DNA of 64,000 bases, from positions 62,001 to 126,000 of the forward strand of contig JADKAZ010000002.1 of the NCBI GenBank assembly GCA_016719015.1, given 5' to 3'. This stretch comes from Chitinophagaceae bacterium. Lineage in GTDB: Bacteria; Bacteroidota; Bacteroidia; Chitinophagales; Chitinophagaceae. The translations under genes and the position numbers were made by a program. Every line of letters starts with the position of its first letter. Position 1 is the stretch's first letter. Shown here in pieces: positions 52,810 to 60,817 of this stretch. The notes under the pieces are model-generated. The model had not been told where the DNA came from and searched no databases. It was given only the letters and a program-made list of their open reading frames with translations.

Positions 52810-54477
52810 ATGAAATTGATAATGAAGAAACACTTATTATATAAATTATTATTTCTGGGATTGGGTATTCTCTCTTTTGGAATTTCATTTGCCCAGAAAG
52901 ATACCACCAAGAAAGGCGGCATCGATATTGTCTCCAGTTTCAAACCGGTACTCCGGGAATCTGCAAAAATTAATTTTAATGCGTCACCGCCTTCGGTGGA
53001 TACTACAAAAGCCCGGTTGATTTATGATATACCCAATCAAAACTTGCTGTTCGCATATCAGCCGGGTTCTCTAAAACCATTGGCACTTGATATTGATTCT
53101 GGCGGACGGTTTGATAACAGCAGTTATGTAAAATTTGGCTTTGGTAGTTTACGAACCCCTTTTGTACAGGCAGGTATTTCATTTGGAGATGGTAAAACTG
53201 CCGGGCTGAATATTTTCGCCAAACATGTTGGCTCAGATGGGAAAAGGGAGTACCAGAAATTTGCCAATACGGATATTAAATTGGCAGGGTTCTTTAAATC
53301 CGGCAATAACCTGGAATGGGATGCAAGTATCGGTATGAAGCAAAACAGAACCTATAAATATGGTTATGAACCTCAAACGCTTCTGTTTGCAATAGATTCA
53401 CTAAAACAAAATTTCCAAACGATAGCTGGCCGGTTGGCGGTTCATAATATCAATAAAACAGAATTTGGGTTGACCTACTGGCCTGAAGTTAAGATTGATG
53501 TATTTACTGATAATCTGAAAAATTCTGAAAGCAATACAGTGCTAAATCTGCCATTGCAGAAAACACTGGGGAAAGAATTTGCTGTTAACCTTGGTATTAC
53601 ATTCGACCTCACCCGTCTTTCCCCAACTAATAAATCGGCATTTAATAATACCATGTATTATATTTCACCATCCGTGTTGTATAAAACGGCAAAGATTAAT
53701 GCACAGGTAGGTATCAGGCCGTCATGGGATAACAGGACCTTTAAAATGTTCCCTAATGTATTGGCTGATATAACAACTTCTGATAAGCGTTTTACTTTCC
53801 AGGTGGGATGGACCGGTTATATCCGGAAAACAACTTACCAGTATCTGGCATCACAAAATCCCTGGTTGTGGTTGCCCGCAACATTTAAGAACACATGGAT
53901 AGAAGAACGATTTGCCGGTTTTAAAGGTTCAGTAGGAGACCACTTTAGCTATGCCGCTAAAGTTGGGTTTAATAAACTCAATAACCAGCCCTTATTCGTC
54001 AATGATTATACCACGGGTCTTGGTGGTAAATCATTCCGGGTTGTAAATGAAAAAGAGATCAAAGTAGTGAATTTTGGCGGTGAATTTGGTTTTGCGATCC
54101 ATGAGAAGTTCTCACTCATTACCGGACTCACATTTAATCAATATTCAGGCTTAAAGGATAATGCAAAAGCATGGGGGTTAACACCATTGGAATTGAAAGC
54201 CGCTATGCGTATCCAGGTAATAAAAGACCTGTGGTTGAAAACAGACCTTTTTGCCTGGACTGGGCCCCAGTATTTAAAGAAAGATGGTACCGCTGACAGG
54301 TTGCCGGGAGCAGCAGACCTTAATGCCGGTCTTGAATTTAAGATTACCAAAAACATCAATCTGTGGACTCAGTTCAATAATATTTTCAATAAAGAATATC
54401 AACGCTGGAATCAATATCCGGTTTATGGGTTCAACTTTGTCGGGGGAATCGTATTTTCGTTCGATCAAAAGAACTGA
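52810..54477 (+). CDS. Outer-membrane beta-barrel protein (TonB-receptor-like, no plug)
   Basis: A 555-residue protein with signal peptide ending at SFAQ. The mature N-terminus (GGIDIVSSFKPVLRESAKINFNASPP) is followed by many alternating beta strands. The C-terminus, NNIFNKEYQRWNQYPVYGFNFVGGIVFSFDQKN, is the typical last strands of TonB-dependent receptors, but no plug domain or TonB box is seen. It could be a porin or docking barrel working with the TPR protein. The start is MKLIMKK at 52810 or the internal Met at 52822. The stop TGA overlaps the following ATG. Confidence 0.85.
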   Translation: MKLIMKKHLLYKLLFLGLGILSFGISFAQKDTTKKGGIDIVSSFKPVLRESAKINFNASPPSVDTTKARLIYDIPNQNLLFAYQPGSLKPLALDIDSGGRFDNSSYVKFGFGSLRTPFVQAGISFGDGKTAGLNIFAKHVGSDGKREYQKFANTDIKLAGFFKSGNNLEWDASIGMKQNRTYKYGYEPQTLLFAIDSLKQNFQTIAGRLAVHNINKTEFGLTYWPEVKIDVFTDNLKNSESNTVLNLPLQKTLGKEFAVNLGITFDLTRLSPTNKSAFNNTMYYISPSVLYKTAKINAQVGIRPSWDNRTFKMFPNVLADITTSDKRFTFQVGWTGYIRKTTYQYLASQNPWLWLPATFKNTWIEERFAGFKGSVGDHFSYAAKVGFNKLNNQPLFVNDYTTGLGGKSFRVVNEKEIKVVNFGGEFGFAIHEKFSLITGLTFNQYSGLKDNAKAWGLTPLELKAAMRIQVIKDLWLKTDLFAWTGPQYLKKDGTADRLPGAADLNAGLEFKITKNINLWTQFNNIFNKEYQRWNQYPVYGFNFVGGIVFSFDQKN

Positions 54478-55124
54478 TGATGTACGACAAATTATATCTA
54501 TACCTTTTACAACATAAAGAATTACCAGTGCCGGGCATCGGCACTTTTTTGTTGGAAAGAAAATCAGCAGAAGGTGATTTTCCCAATAAGCAGATAAAGC
54601 CGCCTTCTTATTCGGTAATACTTCAATCAAACAGCCATGTTCCAGGCAAAAATTTTTTCACCTGGCTGGCATATACACTGGGCATAACTGACCGGGAAGC
54701 TATCTTCCGTTTCAATGATTTTGCATTTGATATGCGAAAACAGATAAGTGAGGGCAGCGTTATTAACTGGAATGGCGTTGGCACTTTGAACAAAGGTCTT
54801 ACCGGAGATGTAAAATTTACTCCTTCAATAACCGAAATGATTTTTGAAAAACCTGTTGCAGCAGAAAAGGTAATCAGGGAAAGAGCGGAGCATATGATAA
54901 GGGTGGGAGAGGATCAAAAGACGTCTGTTGAAATGACAGAAATGCTAAGCCACAAGGGAGAAGAAAAATCGTACTGGTGGGCTTATGCACTTGGACTAGC
55001 ATTAGTGGCCATATTATTTATCGGCTGGCATCTTTCAGAAAATGGGTTGGATGTTGCTTCAACAGCTAATGGACAAAAATTAGTTCCGGTAGAAACAAGT
55101 ACAACCTACCAGGTACTTCCTTAA
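54477..55124 (+). CDS. Prokaryotic CCDC81-like HU domain membrane protein
   Basis: A 215-residue protein. Two HU-like domains occupy about residues 2-60 (YDKLYLYLLQHKELPVPGIGTFLLERKSA) and 60-135 (LGITDREAIFRFNDFAFDMRKQI, VINWNGVGTLNKG), as in the HU-CCDC81_bac domains of Bacteroidota. One transmembrane helix (SYWWAYALGLALVAILFIGWHL, about 165-186) and a short periplasmic tail follow. Related proteins often end in a SPOR domain; this one does not. The start ATG overlaps the barrel gene's stop (ATGA), so it is translated with the envelope genes. It may anchor the chromosome or cytosolic partners to the envelope; that is inference. Confidence 0.87.
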   Translation: MMYDKLYLYLLQHKELPVPGIGTFLLERKSAEGDFPNKQIKPPSYSVILQSNSHVPGKNFFTWLAYTLGITDREAIFRFNDFAFDMRKQISEGSVINWNGVGTLNKGLTGDVKFTPSITEMIFEKPVAAEKVIRERAEHMIRVGEDQKTSVEMTEMLSHKGEEKSYWWAYALGLALVAILFIGWHLSENGLDVASTANGQKLVPVETSTTYQVLP

Positions 55125-55192
55125 ATTCTCAAAAGCATTTAATCAAATTCAATTTACTTTGCCTGTCCCGCATTATTGGGGAGAGCTTTTGT

Positions 55193-56116
55193 ATGAGTCA
55201 ACTAATTCATTATACTAATTGCCCGGTTTGTGATTCGGCCGATATTAAAAATGTTTTATCAGCAAAGGATTACACAGTTAGCAATAAAGTCTTTGTTATT
55301 GCCGAATGTAATGCCTGTACACTCCGGTTTACACAGGATGTACCCGATGCGGCTTCCATTTCTCCTTATTATAAATCGGAGAACTATATTTCGCATACGA
55401 ATACTTCTAAAGGGTTAATAAACCGTTTGTATCAATCAGTACGAAAAAGAACATTGAAACAAAAAAGGAGATTGATAGAGAAAGCTACGGGATTGACTAA
55501 GGGCTTTTTATTGGATGTTGGCAGCGGCACTGGTGCATTTGCAGCGACCATGAAAGAAGCCGGCTGGCAGGTAACCGGTCTTGAACCGGATGCTGACGCA
55601 AGAACAGTTGGGAAACAATCTTACCATATCGAATTGGAAGATATCAACCGCTTCTTTCAATTGCAGGCCAACAGGTATGATGCCATTACCATGTGGCATG
55701 TACTCGAGCATGTGCATGACCTGAAGGATTATATTGCACAACTGAAATTATTATTGAAAGAAAATGGAAAATTATTTATAGCCGTTCCCAATTATACTTC
55801 AAAAGATGCGGTTATTTACGGAGAGCAGTGGGCCGCTTATGATGTGCCAAGACATTTATATCATTTCTCTCCGCAATCAATGCAGGTGCTGGTTGAAAAA
55901 CATGGATTGAAATTACTTCAATGCAAACCGATGTGGTATGACAGTTTCTATGTCTCCATGCTGAGCAGTAAATATAAAAATGCCCGCCTGAATGACGTAG
56001 TCGGGCAGGGGAAAACCAACCTTGTTGCTTCTTTTTTCAATGGCCTTCGTTCCAATATGAAAGCAATGGGTGATGTGAAGCGGTGTAGCTCGGTGATTTA
56101 TATCATTGGAAAATAA
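55193..56116 (+). CDS. Class I SAM methyltransferase with N-terminal zinc finger
   Basis: A 307-residue protein. An N-terminal zinc-binding part (CPVCDSADIKNVL, then ECNACTLRFTQ) precedes a methyltransferase domain with LLDVGSGTGAFAATMKEAGWQVTGLEPDADARTVG, the motif II region AITMWHVLEHVHDLKDYIAQLKLLLKENGKLFIAVPNY, and YDVPRHLYHFSPQSMQVLVEKHGL. This is the typical architecture of methyltransferases acting in lipopolysaccharide or sugar modification, or related ubiquinone-type paralogues. It lies 69 bp after the HU gene on the same strand; no definite substrate. Confidence 0.9.
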   Translation: MSQLIHYTNCPVCDSADIKNVLSAKDYTVSNKVFVIAECNACTLRFTQDVPDAASISPYYKSENYISHTNTSKGLINRLYQSVRKRTLKQKRRLIEKATGLTKGFLLDVGSGTGAFAATMKEAGWQVTGLEPDADARTVGKQSYHIELEDINRFFQLQANRYDAITMWHVLEHVHDLKDYIAQLKLLLKENGKLFIAVPNYTSKDAVIYGEQWAAYDVPRHLYHFSPQSMQVLVEKHGLKLLQCKPMWYDSFYVSMLSSKYKNARLNDVVGQGKTNLVASFFNGLRSNMKAMGDVKRCSSVIYIIGK

Positions 56117-56146
56117 ATACTCTCCCAGGAATCATAGCAGACTTTG

Positions 56147-56175
56147 AGAACCCTTCTTCGGGGTGCAGGCAGGCC
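56147..56175. repeat. Short repeat and hairpin after the methyltransferase gene
   Basis: AACCCTTCTTCGGGGTGCAG then GCAGGCC: ACCC / GGGT arms around TTCTTC, plus a GCAGGCAGGC tail like the palindromes at 16741 and 45621. It may be a decayed member of the same short repeats or act as a terminator between convergent genes. Confidence 0.4.
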
Positions 56176-56177
56176 TT

Positions 56178-56966
56178 TTACTGACTAAACTGCACCTCAT
56201 ACAACTCAGGCCACCATTTACCTGTGATATACATTTTCTTAGTTGCTGTATCATAGGCAATACCATTGGGAACATCAGCATCGGGGTCAATCTTTTTGAT
56301 ACGTTCCCACATGGTGGTCAGGTCTGCTTTTGCTACAATTTGCCCCGTTGAGGGGTCAATCTTGAAGATATAAGGGAATTGATATTGGTTGGCATACACA
56401 AACCCGTCGATGTACTCCAACTCATTCAGGTTAAAAGAAGGACTTCCTGATTCTGTCACCGTTTGTGCTTTCAGTAATTTAAAAGTGGAAGGCTCATAGT
56501 AAAACAGGTCACTGCTACCGGTACTGACAATAAGATTTTTACCATCATTGGTTAATCCCCAACCTTCTATATCAACGTTGAATTCTTTTACTTTTTTAAA
56601 ATCTGCCAGTGTATAGGCAAAGACTTTTTTTTCTTTCCACGTCAGTTGATAAACAGTGTCATTCAGAATTGTAACTCCTTCTCCAAAGATTTTAGGATCA
56701 AGTGAGATTTCTTTCAGGGCTTTACCTGATTTCATGTCCACTTTTTTCATTTTAGAAAAACCATAATTCCCCGTCCCTTCATACATTTCTCCTTTATAAA
56801 TCAGCAATCCCTGTGTATAGGAAGAGGTGTCATGCGGGAAGGTATTGATGATGGAATAGCTCATTAATTTAGGGGCATTCGGATCAGGCTTGTCTTTTTC
56901 CCCCGGGCCTTTGGGATTACAACCGATAAAACCAGCAACAATAACGAAAAGAAACATTTTTTTCAT
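56178..56966 (-). CDS. Glutaminyl-peptide cyclotransferase lipoprotein
   Basis: A 262-residue protein with a lipoprotein signal (MKKMFLFVIVAGFIGC, Cys16). The five-bladed propeller shows the plant/bacterial glutamine cyclotransferase pattern: FPHDTSSYTQGLLIYKGEMYEGTGNYG, GEGVTILNDTVYQLTWKEKKVFAY, GWGLTNDGKNLIVSTGSSDLFYY, LNELEYIDGFVYANQYQFPYIFKIDPSTG and PNGIAYDTATKKMYITGKWWPELYEV. It converts N-terminal Gln to pyroglutamate on exported proteins, which suits a periplasmic lipoprotein. The frame extends to GTG 56987, but ATG 56966 begins the signal peptide. Confidence 0.93.
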   Translation of the reverse strand: MKKMFLFVIVAGFIGCNPKGPGEKDKPDPNAPKLMSYSIINTFPHDTSSYTQGLLIYKGEMYEGTGNYGFSKMKKVDMKSGKALKEISLDPKIFGEGVTILNDTVYQLTWKEKKVFAYTLADFKKVKEFNVDIEGWGLTNDGKNLIVSTGSSDLFYYEPSTFKLLKAQTVTESGSPSFNLNELEYIDGFVYANQYQFPYIFKIDPSTGQIVAKADLTTMWERIKKIDPDADVPNGIAYDTATKKMYITGKWWPELYEVQFSQ

Positions 56967-57263
56967 GAACAGAAATTGATTTGACACAAAAATAAGTTCC
57001 GGAAACCTTTTGGGTTGTTAAAGCTTAACCAGGCGATGCCCGGTATCGGAAAAATACGATACAAATACTTCTTGCACAATTAATTAAAAGAATTACATTT
57101 ATACTTTATTAAAATATCCGAACGAATTCCACCCTTTAGAAATCTAATCCCTGAGATACCCTTATTAATTCCCCAATTTCCTTCTTTATTATTTCCAATT
57201 CCGCTGAATTACTCATGACAGTAAAACTGTTGTCATGCTGTAACCTGATAACACCTGAAAACA

Positions 57264-58511
57264 ATGAAGGCGGGAATAATTATTGTACTTTTCACATTGA
57301 CGTTTGTAACAGAGCTAACTGCACAGCAACGTTGTTCAACTTCTGATTACCAGCAGGAGCAATTCAGCCGCAATTCTTCTTTTCGTGACAGGATAAATGA
57401 AATTGAAATATTTACTAAACATCAAATAGAAGGAAGAGCAACAAACAGAACAGAGAATACAATTATTAAAATCCCGGTTGTTGTTCATATCCTTTATCAT
57501 ACTCAAACAGAAAAAATAAGTGACGAACAGGTCGCCAGCCAGATAGATGCACTTAATAAATATTTCCGACGCCGCAATGCTGATACTACAAATACACCTG
57601 CTTATTTCAGAACGTTGGCAGCTGATTGCGAAATTGAATTTCAATTAGCTATTTCTGATCCAAGAAGAAGGTCCACTTCCGGAATTGTCCGTAAATACAC
57701 TCCCATTACAAAATGGAAAGCTGATGATCAGATGAAATTTTCTTCCTCCATGGGAGATGATGCATGGGACCCTAAAAGCTACCTGAACATTTGGGTGTGT
57801 AATCTTGAAAAATTTGCCGGCTATGCTACAACCCCCGGCGGAGAGGAAAATAAAGACGGGGTGGTTATTTCTTATACTGCTTTTGGAACAGGAATTGGTA
57901 CTTCCAGTTATGGTATGGGAAAAACAGCGGTGCATGAAGTGGGCCATTGGCTCAACCTGAAACACCTCTGGGGTGATGAAAATTGTGGTGACGATGGTGT
58001 AAGTGATACCCCAAAGCAAGCCAGTTATACCATTGGCTGTCCTTCTACTGTACGCATTACCTGCGGTAACGGTCCGTATGGAGATATGTATATGAACTAT
58101 ATGGATTTTTCAAACGATGCCTGTATTAATATGTTTACGGAGGGGCAAAAGGCAAGAATGAGAGCATTGTTTAATACTGGTGGCCCCAGAAACTCACTGC
58201 TCTTATCGAAAGGGTTGAATCCTCCGTTAATTGCAGAATCTCCCAGTACAACCGAAGATCCAAAGTGGCTGCACCCTCAATTATTTCCCAACCCGGCTAA
58301 TAACGAGCTAAACCTTGACTTGTCTTACGATATCCGATGGATGGGTAAAACTATTTTTGTGACTAACCTGCAGGGGCAAATGGTTATGAATCTGTCTATT
58401 ACATCGAAAAACCTGAAGATTGACATCAGCAGGCTACAGGCAGGCATGTATTTCCTTGCAGCGAAAAAGGATGACGGGGAGTCTATGAAGATGAGATTCA
58501 TAAAGTTATAG
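57264..58511 (+). CDS. M43 family zinc metalloprotease with type IX secretion signal
   Basis: A 415-residue secreted protease of the pappalysin/cytophagalysin type. Signal peptide IIIVLFTLTFVTELTAQQ. The zinc site HEVGHWLNLKHLWG has His224, His228 and His234, with Glu225 catalytic; the Met-turn lies in YMNYMDFSNDACINMFT. The C-terminus (LHPQLFPNPANNELNLDLSY through LQAGMYFLAAKKDDGESMKMRFIKL) is a type A T9SS sorting domain, so the protein is exported across the outer membrane by a Por-type system encoded elsewhere. ATG 57264 begins the signal peptide. Confidence 0.94.
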   Translation: MKAGIIIVLFTLTFVTELTAQQRCSTSDYQQEQFSRNSSFRDRINEIEIFTKHQIEGRATNRTENTIIKIPVVVHILYHTQTEKISDEQVASQIDALNKYFRRRNADTTNTPAYFRTLAADCEIEFQLAISDPRRRSTSGIVRKYTPITKWKADDQMKFSSSMGDDAWDPKSYLNIWVCNLEKFAGYATTPGGEENKDGVVISYTAFGTGIGTSSYGMGKTAVHEVGHWLNLKHLWGDENCGDDGVSDTPKQASYTIGCPSTVRITCGNGPYGDMYMNYMDFSNDACINMFTEGQKARMRALFNTGGPRNSLLLSKGLNPPLIAESPSTTEDPKWLHPQLFPNPANNELNLDLSYDIRWMGKTIFVTNLQGQMVMNLSITSKNLKIDISRLQAGMYFLAAKKDDGESMKMRFIKL

Positions 58512-58542
58512 TGTCGCAACCAAACTTATACTAACGGCAAGC

Positions 58543-58570
58543 AAGGCCCTGGAGAGATCCGGGGCTTTTA
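58543..58570 (+). terminator. Terminator of the M43 protease gene
   Basis: AAGGCCCTGG pairs imperfectly with CCGGGGCTT around AGAGAT, followed by TTTATTATT. It sits about 30 bp after the stop. Confidence 0.6.
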
Positions 58571-58616
58571 TTATTACTCCTTTTTTTTTATAATTATCAT
58601 GTAAAGAGAAATTACC

Positions 58617-59054
58617 TTAATCCTCGAGATAATTTTTTGCAAAAACTCTGAGATTGTCAATGAGTATATAGCTTCCCCAAAAATATTCACTGTAATCTTT
58701 ATTATGTTTTTTTATAAGGGTTATTATAGCTTTCAAATCTTCAACTGGAAGTAGTGCATATGCATTATCAACACTAGACTCGAAATCGGAAAAGTTTACC
58801 ATGTTCTTTTTAATTTTTATTTTAGAAGTATTCCATTTTTTATTTGACGCTTCGTCATCAATTACGTCATTGCAATATTTTATATAGTATTTCTTGAAGC
58901 CCGAAACATCCATTAATTGGTCAATTAATACTTTTTGCTCTTTTGTAGGCTCTAATGGCGGCGGTGGCATTCCATTATTCTGAGCATTTATTTTTATTGA
59001 GCAAAAGCAAAATGAAAAAAATAGTATTAGGCCCAATTTTTTTTTGATTTGCAT
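58617..59054 (-). CDS. Secreted hypothetical protein
   Basis: A 145-residue protein with signal peptide LILFFSFCFCSIKINAQ and a Pro-rich start to the mature part (NNGMPPPPLEPTKEQKVL). The rest is helical, including LIDQLMDVSGFKKYYIKYCNDVIDDE and SSVDNAYALLPVEDLKAIITLIK, which loosely resembles DUF2059-like helical proteins. It is strongly AT-rich compared with neighbours. No catalytic motif. It is isolated between the M43 and lpdA genes. Confidence 0.7.
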   Translation of the reverse strand: MQIKKKLGLILFFSFCFCSIKINAQNNGMPPPPLEPTKEQKVLIDQLMDVSGFKKYYIKYCNDVIDDEASNKKWNTSKIKIKKNMVNFSDFESSVDNAYALLPVEDLKAIITLIKKHNKDYSEYFWGSYILIDNLRVFAKNYLED

Positions 59055-59087
59055 ATTTCTTAATATTTATAAGAATGAAAATAATAT

Positions 59088-59121
59088 AAAAGGGATTACA
59101 AGTTTCCTCATAATCCCTTTT
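59088..59121 (-). terminator. Terminator after lpdA
   Basis: An 11-bp perfect stem (AAAAGGGATTA / TAATCCCTTTT) with a 12-base loop, about 20 bp beyond the lpdA stop on the minus strand. Confidence 0.75.
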
Positions 59122-59140
59122 AATTCAATTAATCGTAGTT

Positions 59141-60544
59141 CTAAAGGTGTATCGCCTCTCCATACGCCACTTCAATCGCATCTTTCACACTTTCACTGAT
59201 GGTCGGGTGGGGATGTATGCTGTTCAGTACTTCATGATAAGTAGTTTCCAGTTTTCTTCCCAGCACTGTTTCTATAATAATTTCCGTTACGTTGTAGCCG
59301 ATCATATGTGTGCCCAACCATTCACCGTATTTCGCATCAAACACCACTTTCACAAAACCTTCAGTATGTCCTGCAGCAGATGCTTTACCACTTGCACTTA
59401 ATGGGAATTTGCCAACTTTCACGTCGTAGCCGGCTTCTTTTGCTTGCTTCTCGGTATAACCAACAGATGCAATTTCAGGATAGCAATACGTACAACCCGG
59501 TACATTGTTATAGTCTAATGCTTCCGGCTGGTGACTATATTTCTTTTCGTTATAACCAATGTTTTCTACCGTAATGATGGCTTCTTTGCTGGCAACGTGG
59601 GCCAAAGCCTGACCGGGGGCACAATCACCAATTGCATAAAAACCGGGCACATTCGTCTGGCCATATTTGTCAACCAATATGCGGCCCTTATCGGTTTTAA
59701 TACCGAGTTCTTCCAAACCAATACCTTCGAGGTTAGCGATAACGCCAACAGCACTTAGTAAAATATCTGCTTCCAATATTTTTTCTCCATCAGCTGTTTT
59801 TACGGTAGCTTTTACACCGGCACCAGCGGTATCAACAGAAATCACTTCACTGTTCACCATGATGTCAATACCACTCTTTTTAAAATTCTTATCCAGCTCT
59901 TTAGAAATTTCTTCATCTTCTACAGGAACAATTCTCGGCAAAAATTCAACGATGGTTACTTTTGTTCCCATACTATTGTAGAAGTATCCAAACTCAACCC
60001 CTATGGCACCACTACCAACCACGATGATTGATTTTGGTTGGGTTGGTAAATTCATTGCATCACGGTAACCGATGATTTTTTTACCATCTTGTTTTAATGC
60101 AGGTAACTCACGGCTGCGACCCCCGGTTGCTATGATAATATGTTTTCCTTCTACTATTTTTTTACTGCCATCGGCGGCCGTTACTTCTATCTGTCCTTTA
60201 GCTTTCAGTTTGCCAAAACCCATCACCACGTCAATCTTATTCTTCTTCATCAGGAACTGAACACCTTTGCTCATTTTATCTGCAACACCACGACTCCGTT
60301 TAATAACGGCCTCAAAATTGGCTTTACCGGTTGCCTCAATACCATATCCACTGGCATGTTTAATGTCTTCCATCACCTGTGCACTTTTCAACAAAGCTTT
60401 TGTAGGAATACAGCCCCAGTTCAGACAAACTCCACCAAGACTTTCTTTTTCTATAATTGCAGTTTTAAATCCTAATTGAGATGCACGGATAGCTGCTACA
60501 TAACCTCCGGGGCCGCTTCCGAGAACCACTACGTCGTATGCCAT
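59141..60544 (-). CDS. lpdA: Dihydrolipoyl dehydrogenase (E3)
   Basis: A 467-residue flavoprotein that reoxidises dihydrolipoyl groups of 2-oxo acid dehydrogenases and the glycine cleavage system. FAD fold VVVLGSGPGGYVAAIRA; redox disulfide Cys40-Cys45 in GGVCLNWGCIPTK; NAD fold IIVVGSGAIGVEFGYFYNSMG; second FAD motif FYAIGDCAPGQALAHVASKE; and the interface catalytic His-Glu pair in SIHPHPTISES. The size is standard. It is monocistronic here, far from the E2 gene at 42347. Confidence 0.97.
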   Translation of the reverse strand: MAYDVVVLGSGPGGYVAAIRASQLGFKTAIIEKESLGGVCLNWGCIPTKALLKSAQVMEDIKHASGYGIEATGKANFEAVIKRSRGVADKMSKGVQFLMKKNKIDVVMGFGKLKAKGQIEVTAADGSKKIVEGKHIIIATGGRSRELPALKQDGKKIIGYRDAMNLPTQPKSIIVVGSGAIGVEFGYFYNSMGTKVTIVEFLPRIVPVEDEEISKELDKNFKKSGIDIMVNSEVISVDTAGAGVKATVKTADGEKILEADILLSAVGVIANLEGIGLEELGIKTDKGRILVDKYGQTNVPGFYAIGDCAPGQALAHVASKEAIITVENIGYNEKKYSHQPEALDYNNVPGCTYCYPEIASVGYTEKQAKEAGYDVKVGKFPLSASGKASAAGHTEGFVKVVFDAKYGEWLGTHMIGYNVTEIIIETVLGRKLETTYHEVLNSIHPHPTISESVKDAIEVAYGEAIHL

Positions 60545-60698
60545 TGTTTAATTGATTAATTATAAGTGAATAGAATGATATTAACGAGGAGCGAAGTTAT
60601 CTGAAAAGGAGGAATTGCGCAAAAAGGGGTACCAGGGATATTGAGCCATTTAGAGAAAGTAATCCAGGATACTCACCAGAAACAAAGTACCGGGTAAG

Positions 60699-60706
60699 TA
60701 CCTTTG
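60699..60706 (+). promoter_or_regulatory. Probable -7 box for the receptor gene
   Basis: TACCTTTG fits TAnnTTTG, 111 bp before ATG 60818, implying a leader of about 105 nt. No clear -33 TTG was found. Confidence 0.4.
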
Positions 60707-60817
60707 CAAATCCCTCCATTTCGGTGTTAAATAACTACCCATCTGTTTATTTAGCCGTTAAACCAATAATCAGTAACCATATTTCTTATTGAGATATTTT
60801 AGCTGCCTGGTATAGTT

